Positions 6,213-12,726 of a DNA stretch of 12,727 nt are shown here, piece after piece. Location: positions 1-12,727 of the forward strand of contig JBDNHU010000651.1 in assembly GCA_041688615.1 (NCBI GenBank), in the 5' to 3' direction. This DNA comes from M30B19 sp041688615 (lineage in GTDB: Bacteria > Planctomycetota > Planctomycetia > Pirellulales > Pirellulaceae). The translations under genes were made by a program, and so were the position numbers. Within the stretch, counting starts at the first letter, position 1, and every line of letters begins with the position of its first letter. Below the pieces are notes generated by a model. The model ran no database searches. It saw nothing but the letters and a program-made list of their open reading frames with translations, and was not told the origin of the DNA.

Positions 6213-7250
6213 ATGTTTTCAGGATTCGCAGTGTTCTTTGATAATAACCTGTTGGATGGATTGGCCATCGGCGGCATCGTCTTGGGTGGCCTAATCGCCC
6301 TCATTTTCTTCTTCGCTTTCTTTAGCTTTGGATCTTTGTGGCTAGCCGCAAAGATGTCCAGCGCCGACGTTAGCCTGGCAAGTATGATCGGGATGAGTTT
6401 TCGGCAAGTCAGCCCAAGCCTGATTGTGAACGCTAAAATCATGGCGACTCAAGCGGGAATTAACGTAAAACGCCTAGGCGGAATCAACACCAATCACCTG
6501 GAAGCCCACTTTTTGGCGGGCGGCGATGTGATGAATGTGGTCCGAGCGATTATTGCGGCCAACCGAGCCGGTATTGATCTGGATTTTGATCGGGCCGCCG
6601 CGATTGACCTTGCCGGTCGCGACGTCTTAGATGCCGTGCGAACCAGTGTATCACCCAAAGTGATCGATTGCCCCGATTCCCGCGCCGCCGGAAAGCGAAC
6701 CTCACTTAGCGCGGTGGCCCGCAACGGTGTCGAACTGTTGATCAACGTCCGAGTGACAGTTCGGACCAATCTGGACCAACTGATTGGCGGTGCAACCGAA
6801 GACACCATCATCGCTCGCGTTGGCCAAGGCATTATCACTGCGATTGGGTCTGCGGATTCCCATATGGATGTGTTGGAATTGCCCGACCGAATTTCCAAGG
6901 GCGTACTGGCACGAGGCCTGGACACAAACACCGCTTTTGCCATCGTGTCGATCGACATCGCAAACATTACCGTTGGCAAAAATATTGGGGCTCGATTGCA
7001 AACCGATCAAGCCGAGGCAGATACTCGCACCGCACGAGCCCACGCAGAAATTCGTCGCGCCGAAGCGTTGGCCTTCCAACAAGAGATGACGGCTGAATTG
7101 TTCAAGAATCGATCCTTGGTGCTGGATGCCGAAGCCAAGATTCCCGGCGGTATGATTAAGGCCTTGTCCGAAGGACGAGTCAAATCGAAATACAAATGGG
7201 GATCTCAAGATTCAACCAATAACGTTACCAATAACGCTGGTAAACCTTAG
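6213..7250 (+). CDS. floA: Flotillin-like protein FloA (UPF0365 family)
   Basis: FloA proteins are membrane scaffolds of bacterial lipid-raft-like microdomains that organise secretion, signalling and wall machinery. The ATG at 6213 was chosen because AGGAG lies at 6202-6206, six bases upstream; a TTG at 6195 is in frame but lies before that site. The product is 345 residues, slightly longer than the roughly 330 usual for the family. A hydrophobic hairpin or transmembrane segment spans about residues 13-43, followed by an SPFH-type domain. Family-typical stretches include the G-I-N-V-K-R-L-G-G-I segment, F-L-A-G-G-D-V and a long conserved run from the G-K-R-T-S region to A-S-I-D-I-A-like sequence (here V-S-I-D-I-A-N-I-T-V-G-K-N-I-G-A). 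An Ala/Glu-rich helix (Q-A-E-A-D-T-R-T-A-R-A-H-A-E) and an Asn-rich tail end the protein. Its frequent partner NfeD is not beside it here. Confidence 0.92.
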   Translation: MFSGFAVFFDNNLLDGLAIGGIVLGGLIALIFFFAFFSFGSLWLAAKMSSADVSLASMIGMSFRQVSPSLIVNAKIMATQAGINVKRLGGINTNHLEAHFLAGGDVMNVVRAIIAANRAGIDLDFDRAAAIDLAGRDVLDAVRTSVSPKVIDCPDSRAAGKRTSLSAVARNGVELLINVRVTVRTNLDQLIGGATEDTIIARVGQGIITAIGSADSHMDVLELPDRISKGVLARGLDTNTAFAIVSIDIANITVGKNIGARLQTDQAEADTRTARAHAEIRRAEALAFQQEMTAELFKNRSLVLDAEAKIPGGMIKALSEGRVKSKYKWGSQDSTNNVTNNAGKP

Positions 7251-7257
7251 CCCCAAC

Positions 7258-7329
7258 GTTGACATTAGCCACGGCGTTGACATTAGCCACGGCGTTGACA
7301 TTAGCCACGGCGTTGACATTAGCCACAGC
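7258..7329 (+). repeat. 18-bp tandem repeat directly after floA
   Basis: Four consecutive copies of gttgacattagccacggc are present, the first three identical and the fourth with one G-to-A change. The array starts seven bases after the floA stop codon. A frame through it is open (V-D-I-S-H-G per unit), but it is not continuous with floA, which is closed by TAG and then TGA. The near-perfect identity suggests recent expansion. Confidence 0.95.
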
Positions 7330-7441
7330 GGCGCTGGTCGATTGACGTCCGGCGATTTGGGAATTAGTCTCCTACTGATGGACTTCTTCCTAGCACTCGA
7401 CCTTTTGCCTACCGGTTGAACTTAATGCCTGGACATCAATT

Positions 7442-7493
7442 GCGGTGCGTGTTTTACGCAACAATGGCGGTGCATGTTTTACGCAACGTAAAC
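7442..7493. repeat. Paired 21-bp direct repeats with dyad symmetry
   Basis: Copies at 7442-7462 and 7467-7487 differ at one base and sit 25 bp apart. Each contains tgcgt/tgcat-gttt-tacgca, an inverted repeat that is perfect in the first copy. The second copy can also pair as tttacg-caa-cgtaaa (7478-7492). Two half-symmetric sites at about two and a half helical turns could be a protein-binding pair, or alternative RNA hairpins. Confidence 0.75.
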
Positions 7494-7509
7494 CCATAGG
7501 TTACCAAGA

Positions 7510-7974
7510 ATGGGGGTCGCTTTGGATGTTCCAGGAAGCTCAATGACCGCCATTGCCTCCACAATTCCAACTCCGTTTTTCGTCCTGCTCAACGCTGGAC
7601 AGCGGATTTGTCCGATTGCCTTGCCGGTGGATACCGAAACCGACTGCAACGTGGTTTACGGTTTTGCTGACAAAACACCGTGCGCTCTTCTTCAGAGAAG
7701 CAGCGATCAGCCATTGACTCCTTACCCGCTAGTCCAGGGATTTTTGAAAAGAAAAATCGGCCAGGTTCCTGCTCCAGGGTAAGGAATCGGTTTGAACTTG
7801 ATCACGATCGACGCCACCTGCTTCGAGCAAGAGATGGTAATGGGCGCGGCCTTGGATGTGGTTCCGGCATCGCATGAGGAAGGCACTTTGCCAGGCCAAA
7901 CCGCCTACCTGAATCCCACTGACCAACTTATTTTTGACGCCGACCCATCAGCTGACCGTGTCGAAGTCTTGTAA
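7510..7974 (+). pseudogene. Possible broken small gene (one in-frame stop)
   Basis: A frame opens with ATG at 7510 and runs 90 codons to TAA (7780-7782). It then stays open in the same frame for another 64 codons, with a TTG at 7792, to TAA at 7972-7974. Both parts contain a similar short peptide, M-G-V-A-L-D-V (from 7510) and M-G-A-A-L-D-V (from 7840), with 16 of 20 matching bases. The sequence matches no family I recognise and no Shine-Dalgarno precedes either start. It could be a decayed gene with an internal duplication, a real short gene, or chance. Confidence 0.25.
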
Positions 7975-8267
7975 TCGGTTGACCAGCGGGTGCCATCGTT
8001 ACTGAAAATGTATTTCATTTCACGCGATGTTTGCTCTGCTTCCCCATCGTGCAAGTTTTAATCTCGGCCAACTGCTTCAGCAACAAGCATAACTTGCGTG
8101 CACAGCCAAACGCTTGCACACACCCTTAACCTTATAACTACCTTTTCCGTGCAACTAACTCTTACTCGCTAACTGGCTCACTCTCTCGACCATTCGCACG
8201 TCCATCTGCCAGCCGTTATTCGGGCACTTGTCTTTGCCAATTGGCTGCATCATCGTTTTAATTGCGG

Positions 8268-8286
8268 GCGACGCCGGCCGCGTCGC
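8268..8286. repeat. GC-rich perfect hairpin
   Basis: gcgacgc (8268-8274) and gcgtcgc (8280-8286) pair perfectly around cggcc. No T-run follows on either strand, so it does not look like an intrinsic terminator. It lies about 165 bp upstream of the zinc-ribbon gene, perhaps in its leader. Confidence 0.5.
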
Positions 8287-8451
8287 AACCAGAAACTAGC
8301 CATAGAAAACCGTGCAGCAGAAAACCCTGCAGCTACGGGAACTGGTCCTGGTGGCTATTTTCTTCTGCGAAAAATCCGCTTGATTGTCGGCGCCGAAAAC
8401 CAGCAACATCGAAACTTGAAACACACACCCAGCTTTACGGACTTAGAACTT

Positions 8452-8655
8452 ATGAGTGAAAAGAAACCGCTACCCATCGAAACACCCACCGCTCGAAAAG
8501 AGTGCCCCGTTTGCGGAAAACCGGCGTATTCCAAGGGTGGAATCCATCCCCAATGTGCCACACTTCTGTCGGATACGCCCAGGCGAACCCAGTTGGCTGC
8601 CGAGAAAAAAGCCAAAGCCATCGAGAAGACTCAAAACCAAGGCGATCTGGATTAA
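8452..8655 (+). CDS. Small zinc-ribbon-like protein (conserved-hypothetical type)
   Basis: The protein has 67 residues from the ATG at 8452; an in-frame ATG at 8380 would add 24 residues of unremarkable sequence. A compact knuckle C-P-V-C-G-K-P-A-Y-S-K-G-G-I-H-P-Q-C (residues 21-38) presents CxxC plus HxxC, enough to bind one zinc ion. It is followed by a charged, lysine-rich helix (T-Q-L-A-A-E-K-K-A-K-A-I-E-K) that could contact nucleic acid or ribosomes. The N-terminus is short and polar, with no membrane segment. The CPxCG-type spacing argues that the frame is real despite no strong Shine-Dalgarno. Such small proteins occur in Pirellulaceae as uncharacterised families, as far as I recall; function unknown. 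No clear terminator follows, only a weak gatct/agatc repeat around the stop. Confidence 0.65.
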   Translation: MSEKKPLPIETPTARKECPVCGKPAYSKGGIHPQCATLLSDTPRRTQLAAEKKAKAIEKTQNQGDLD

Positions 8656-8716
8656 GATCTTCAACCCACCCAAAGTCTTAAATCAGGCAGTATTTTGGAG
8701 GCTCGGGGTACTTATC

Positions 8717-8744
8717 TTGATCAAACCAGTCGCTAGATTAAAAT
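8717..8744 (+). promoter_or_regulatory. Possible promoter upstream of the redox-fusion gene
   Basis: TTGATC (8717-8722) and TAAAAT (8739-8744) are separated by 16 bp. Immediately after lies an inverted repeat, tgtgtg (8744-8749) with cacaca (8761-8766), which would sit at the transcript start. The distance to the ATG at 8952 is about 200 bp, leaving a long leader, so the assignment is tentative. Confidence 0.3.
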
Positions 8745-8951
8745 GTGTGAATTTGTGACCCACACACCGTGATATTACGATCTTTAGTCTTGTTGACGAT
8801 TGGAAACCCGGACGACTGTGCATCGGGAAAACTGATTCTACCCATGAAATTCAAACGCATTCAGTTATGCCAAACGTTTGCCTGCGGCTACTTTTAAGAG
8901 TAAATTCGTCGCTTTATTGGTTGTATTCGCGTTTAGGGTCGCCCTTGAGCA

Positions 8952-9980
8952 ATGGAAAAAAAAGACTTCAACTTGACTTCGGCGCGCAATCGAATTCCCG
9001 CCGAATCCTTTCGGCCCTGGATGTCGTTGTGCTTATTGGCAGCAGCAATTTACAACTTGGCATGGGGCACCTGGGTGGTTCTATTCCCCAACCAGTTCTT
9101 TGATCTCCTAAACCTGCCTCGAGTGAACTACCCAGCGATCTGGCAGTGTGTCGGCATGATCGTCGGGGTTTACGGCATCGGATACGCGATCGCCGCAAGG
9201 GACCCCTTCAGGCACTGGCCGATCATTCTCGTGGGGTTCCTGGGGAAGGTTTTTGGGCCCGTCGGATTTTTGGTCGGGTACCTGACCGGCCAGCTTCCGC
9301 CCGTGTTTGGTTTGATGTGCATTACTAACGATCTGATTTGGTGGATCCCCTTCGCTGTGATTTTGTACCAAGGATTCCGCTGGAATACAGATACGGGCCG
9401 CGGATTCGCTGTACCGGAATTCGAACAGGCGATCTCTTCGTTTAGAACCCAACGGGATGAATCATTGCGACATTTATCGGGCCAGCAACCGACGATCGTC
9501 GTTTTCCTAAGGCACAGCGGCTGTACGTTTTGCCGAGTCACTCTGGCGGACCTTGTGATTGCTCGCGAGGCGATTCGCAAATCCGAGGTTAACATCGCGA
9601 TCGTGCATATGGGTTCTCCCATGGAGGGCACTACGATGCTGGCCAAGTATGATCTGAATTATTGGCATCACATCAGTGATCCTAACTGCGTGCTGTATCG
9701 AGCGTTCGGGCTGGGTCGAGGCACGGTTGGGCAACTGTTTTCGTGGTCGGTTTTCAAGCGGGGCGTGTTGGCAGCATTCGTTGGCGGGCACGGCGTCGGC
9801 AAGTTGCACGGTGACGGCTTCCGGATGCCTGGCGTCTTCGTTCTGAATCACGGTCGCATCATCGAACAACAAGTTGCGATAGACGCAGGGTCGAAAGTGA
9901 ATTACGTAGACCTAGCCTTCAAGGCCGCTGCCTTACGAACTCGGATCGACATCAAAGCACTAGTCGGCTCGGACCAATAA
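8952..9980 (+). CDS. Membrane domain fused to peroxiredoxin-like (SelL/AhpC-TSA-2-type) domain
   Basis: The 342-residue protein has two parts. Residues about 24-140 form four hydrophobic helices (24-45, 62-82, 88-112, 118-140) with short loops, a DoxX-like four-helix membrane domain. Residues about 155-335 are thioredoxin-fold. The strand T-I-V-V-F-L-R-H-S-G leads to the redox motif C191-T-F-C194 and R-V-T-L-A-D-L, and R-M-P-G-V-F-V-L-N-H-G-R-I (291-303) supplies the cis-proline-type loop and following strand. The F-L-R-H-x-G-C-x-F-C-R pattern is that of SelL-related/PRXL2-type peroxiredoxin-like proteins, some of which carry selenocysteine. Here both positions are cysteine (TGT, TGC). A thiol-dependent peroxide or disulfide reductase held at the membrane is the likely role; topology and substrate are not shown. 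Only GAG near 8947 resembles a ribosome-binding site. An AhpC/DoxX-type annotation is the main alternative. Confidence 0.82.
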   Translation: MEKKDFNLTSARNRIPAESFRPWMSLCLLAAAIYNLAWGTWVVLFPNQFFDLLNLPRVNYPAIWQCVGMIVGVYGIGYAIAARDPFRHWPIILVGFLGKVFGPVGFLVGYLTGQLPPVFGLMCITNDLIWWIPFAVILYQGFRWNTDTGRGFAVPEFEQAISSFRTQRDESLRHLSGQQPTIVVFLRHSGCTFCRVTLADLVIAREAIRKSEVNIAIVHMGSPMEGTTMLAKYDLNYWHHISDPNCVLYRAFGLGRGTVGQLFSWSVFKRGVLAAFVGGHGVGKLHGDGFRMPGVFVLNHGRIIEQQVAIDAGSKVNYVDLAFKAAALRTRIDIKALVGSDQ

Positions 9981-10285
9981 CCGACTGGCAATGAACCGAT
10001 TTCCAATCCAACGTGTTTGCGACGTCATTGGAACTCTGCTTGGCAGATCTGGGAAAGCCCGCCGTGTCTGTTCAGGTCGATTCGGGTCTGTTTGGATCTG
10101 TTTGGATCTGTTTGGAAAACAGGCAATTCACCGCTTCATAAAGGCGGCGATTCCTTCCGCAACTCTGCACTGATGACGCCGTCAACAAACGTCCGCGGAT
10201 TCTTCCATCGGGCAAACAATTCAATGCTTCTGGGAATAGTCTACCCAGATCGAAAAATCTACGTGAATTGGAATGCTGATCTGCA
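9981..10285. other. Convergent intergenic region with a 10-bp tandem repeat
   Basis: This lies between the redox-fusion gene (plus) and the DJ-1-like gene (minus). Three perfect 10-bp units tctgtttgga sit at 10087-10116. A weak ccgc/gcgg hairpin lies near 10130-10146, but no convincing intrinsic terminator for either gene was seen, and no gene. Confidence 0.65.
10087..10116 (+). repeat. 10-bp perfect tandem triplication
   Basis: Three identical copies of tctgtttgga are present, with a related tctgttcagg about 20 bp upstream. The array is non-coding, so the unit length not divisible by three is tolerated. Confidence 0.85.
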
Positions 10286-10873
10286 TTAGGGGACGATCGT
10301 AGAACCCAACAATTCCAAGAACTTTCGCATCCACATAGGATGTGCGGGCCAGGCGGGGGCCGTTACTAAATTGCCATCAACGTGAGCGTTGGTGAACGTG
10401 TCGTTAGGGCCTACGCTGTGGCCACCACCCAACGTCACCTCGGGCAGAACCGCTGGGTACGCGCAACACTGCCGATCCTTCAAAATTCCTGCGGCGGCCA
10501 GAATCTGAGGCCCATGGCAAACCGCAGCAATGGGTTTGTCGGCCTGATCGAAATGACGAACCATTTCCAAAACACTGGCATTCATTCGCAAGTACTCGGG
10601 CGACCGACCGCCGGGAATCACCAACGCATCGAAGGCAGAATAATCGAGGCCTTCAAAGTCCATCGTGATTGCAAATTGATGCCCTGGCTTTTCGCTATAG
10701 GTTTGATGGCCTTCAAAATCGTGAATGGCCGTTGCAACCTTATCGCCCGCCTTCTTCCCCGGACAAACAGTTTGCACATCGTGGCCTACCATCAACAGCA
10801 TCTGGTAAGGCACCATCGCTTCATAGTCTTCTACAAAGTCGCCCACCAACATCAAGATTTTCTTAACACTCAT
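10286..10873 (-). CDS. DJ-1/PfpI family protein, DJ-1D-like (glyoxalase III / deglycase type)
   Basis: The protein has 195 residues; AAGGA at 10882-10886 lies eight bases before the ATG and supports the start. The sequence follows the DJ-1/PfpI fold: the strand K-K-I-L-M-L-V-G-D, then F-V-E-D-Y-E-A-M-V-P-Y-Q with Glu18 as the usual acidic partner, and the nucleophile elbow A-V-C-H-G-P with Cys119 and His120. The stretches V-C-P-G-K-K-A-G-D, A-I-H-D-F-E-G-H-Q-T-Y and V-I-P-G-G-R-S-P-E-Y-L are strikingly like plant DJ-1D half-domains, which have glutathione-independent glyoxalase activity converting methylglyoxal to lactate. By inference this protein detoxifies reactive carbonyls in the cytoplasm, or belongs to the related deglycase/general stress group. 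Plant DJ-1D has two such domains in tandem; this has one, as usual in bacteria, where it works as an oligomer. No neighbour suggests an operon. Confidence 0.92.
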   Translation of the reverse strand: MSVKKILMLVGDFVEDYEAMVPYQMLLMVGHDVQTVCPGKKAGDKVATAIHDFEGHQTYSEKPGHQFAITMDFEGLDYSAFDALVIPGGRSPEYLRMNASVLEMVRHFDQADKPIAAVCHGPQILAAAGILKDRQCCAYPAVLPEVTLGGGHSVGPNDTFTNAHVDGNLVTAPAWPAHPMWMRKFLELLGSTIVP

Positions 10874-11346
10874 CTTCCAGTTCCTTATTCCAATGGCTTA
10901 CTAAGTCGTCCAGTTCGAGAGCATCCGCAAATCCGTCAAGCGACTAGCAGAACCCAGCCAGCTGCCACACAGAACCCGCAACGCAAGCCCGCCGCACAGG
11001 CACACGCAATCGGGGCTTCACTGACCGGCGATTCGTACTTCCGATTCGTATTCGTACTTGTATTGTTTCGCAAAACACCTGTAGCTTCGCAGGCAGCCAG
11101 CCCCTAGCGCTAGACTTGTGGGCAGGCGTCCTTGGGCTACTTTTGAATTCGCAACGGATTCGGGACGATTCCCTTGGTGCCGGAAATCGTTCTAGAGGTT
11201 ACCACTTATTGCAATCGAAAGTCAGGCATCGTCGGCCTCCGGGCAAACCAATTCAGCGGGAATTTGCCCGGCTATTGATGCTTTGTGTAACCCGCAATTA
11301 GCGTCCCGTCAGCTAATCCCGACTACCTGCCCGACTACCTACCCGA
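10874..11346. other. Intergenic region without a convincing gene
   Basis: The region lies between two minus-strand genes, so it should hold the DJ-1-like promoter, but no clear hexamer pair stands out. The short frames on the plus strand have no ribosome-binding site or known motif. A short repeated attcgtactt (11031-11040 and near 11050-11059) and a 10-bp palindrome ctagcgctag (11104-11113) are visible. The right end holds the 12-bp tandem repeat. Confidence 0.6.
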
Positions 11347-11360
11347 CTACCTACCCGACA
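11318..11360. repeat. 12-bp tandem repeat across the helicase stop codon
   Basis: Three consecutive 12-bp units of cccgactaccta (11318-11353; the first with a final G) are followed by a partial fourth (11354-11360). On the minus strand the array supplies the last codons and the TAG stop of the helicase gene, and each unit contains further in-frame TAG triplets. Confidence 0.9.
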
Positions 11361-12726
11361 CGTGCTTTGGATTTTCGGCCTTGCCCGTCATTTCGTATAA
11401 GAATCGACTTGGAATGGTGTCACGTTCCTTACCCCAGCGTTTGCGAGTTAGCGGAAACGAAAGAGTCAGTCGCATCTGAGCCCGAGTGATTCCAACGTAG
11501 CACAAGCGGCGTTCTTCGGCGATATTTTCCTCGGCGTCTAAACTGCGCACATGAGGCAAAATGCCTTCCTCCATGCCCACCATATACACTTCAGGAAACT
11601 CAAGTCCCTTGGCACTGTGTAGCGTCATCAAGATAATGGCATTGCGTCGCAGTTGCTTCTCTTTGTCGTTTTCCATCTCACGATCGCCCAAAGTCAATTC
11701 ACCCAAGAATTCGGCCAACTTACCGCCTTCGGGATGGTCACGATCAAAGTCAGCAGCCGCGTTGACCACTGCCGCAACGTTGGCCCAACGGGCCTCTTGT
11801 TCTTCAGGTTCGTCGTATTGGCTTTCAATAAACGATCGGTATTCAATGGCCTGGATCAATTTTTCAGTGATCGCAACCGCGGTCATCGATTGGGATTGCT
11901 GTTGCAAATCCACAATCTGATCGCGAAACGCCTTGACCGCATTGACCGCAGCGGGTCTCAATGTAGGGCCAGGCACTTTACCACAAATCAAATCCCAAAC
12001 GGTGACTCCGCCTTTGGTCGCAACCTCCAACAACCCTTCAACGACCGATTGCCCGATCCCTCGCTTGGGCGTATTTATAATCCTTAGCAGGGAAACTTCG
12101 TCTTGCGGTAATGCGATCACTCGTAGGTAGCAGACCAAATCCTTCACTTCCTTGCGATCGAAAAAGGACTGGGTGCCAATGAGAACATAGGGTATTTTAG
12201 CTTTTCGCAGTTCAGTCTCGAAGACTCGTGGCTGTTCGTTCGTGCGAAATAAAATCGCGATATCTTGAGGCTCGACGCCCTTTTCACTTAAGCGTTGACG
12301 TATCTGCACAACCGTTTCTTGAGCTTCCAGATTTTCATCTTTGTACTGGAAAATTGCTGGTGCTGGCCCACGTTCTCTAGCCGCAGTTAGAACTTTTCCG
12401 TGGCGCACCACATTAAAATCGATCAATCGGTTGGCCCAATCCAGAATCGGTTGCGTCGACCGATAGTTGGATTCCAAACGAACCACTTTCGCATCTTTCC
12501 AATCTCGACTGAACCGCAAAATGTGTTCAACTTCAGCCCCTCGCCAGGCGTAAATTGACTGATCGTCGTCACCCACCACGCAAAGATTTCGATGCCCGGC
12601 TACCAGAGCGGTGGCGATTCGGTACTGCGACTGATTGGTATCTTGATATTCATCGATCAGCAAATGATCGTACTTCGCGACTTCGACTGCCAACGCGTCT
12701 TTGTGTTCGGCAAAAAGCTGTTCAGT
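11347..12726 (-). CDS. UvrD/Rep/PcrA-type superfamily 1 DNA helicase (5' end outside window)
   Basis: This is an ATP-dependent 3'-5' DNA helicase acting in repair, replication restart or removal of proteins from DNA. The C-terminal 459 residues are visible and the frame is open to the right edge, so the TTG at 12693 is not a likely start. Motifs in order are II (L-L-I-D-E-Y-Q-D-T-N), III (V-V-G-D-D-D-Q-S-I-Y-A-W-R-G-A), IV (L-E-S-N-Y-R-S-T), V (M-T-L-H-S-A-K-G-L-E-F) and VI (E-R-R-L-C-Y-V-G-I-T-R-A). The Walker A motif must lie beyond the edge. The protein ends soon after P-S-R-F-L-Y-E-M, as Rep does, without the longer C-terminal extension of PcrA/UvrD that contacts RNA polymerase. Rep-like function is therefore plausible but not settled. 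The last codons and the stop lie in a 12-bp tandem repeat. Confidence 0.95.
   Translation of the reverse strand, partial: TEQLFAEHKDALAVEVAKYDHLLIDEYQDTNQSQYRIATALVAGHRNLCVVGDDDQSIYAWRGAEVEHILRFSRDWKDAKVVRLESNYRSTQPILDWANRLIDFNVVRHGKVLTAARERGPAPAIFQYKDENLEAQETVVQIRQRLSEKGVEPQDIAILFRTNEQPRVFETELRKAKIPYVLIGTQSFFDRKEVKDLVCYLRVIALPQDEVSLLRIINTPKRGIGQSVVEGLLEVATKGGVTVWDLICGKVPGPTLRPAAVNAVKAFRDQIVDLQQQSQSMTAVAITEKLIQAIEYRSFIESQYDEPEEQEARWANVAAVVNAAADFDRDHPEGGKLAEFLGELTLGDREMENDKEKQLRRNAIILMTLHSAKGLEFPEVYMVGMEEGILPHVRSLDAEENIAEERRLCYVGITRAQMRLTLSFPLTRKRWGKERDTIPSRFLYEMTGKAENPKHVSGR

Larger units (their letters stand above)
7251..8451. other. Low-coding-density region with repeats
   Basis: About 1.2 kb holds no gene I can assign with confidence. 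From left to right it contains the 18-bp tandem array, a pair of 21-bp direct repeats with internal dyad symmetry (7442-7493) and an open frame broken by one stop codon (7510-7974). Next are a gtgcaag/cttgcac-rich stretch (8050-8119) able to form alternative hairpins, and a GC-rich hairpin at 8268-8286. An imperfect 15-bp repeat (8305-8319 and 8320-8334) ends the series. The stretch 8120-8260 shows nothing recognisable. Confidence 0.6.

Noticed and set aside
7251..7493. Possible CRISPR-like array after floA
   Set aside because: The 18-bp units are directly abutting with no spacers and no cas genes are nearby, so it is a simple tandem repeat.
10382..11107. 241-codon plus-strand frame over the DJ-1-like gene
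   Set aside because: It is antisense to a clearly conserved protein, has no motif of its own, and extends into non-coding DNA.
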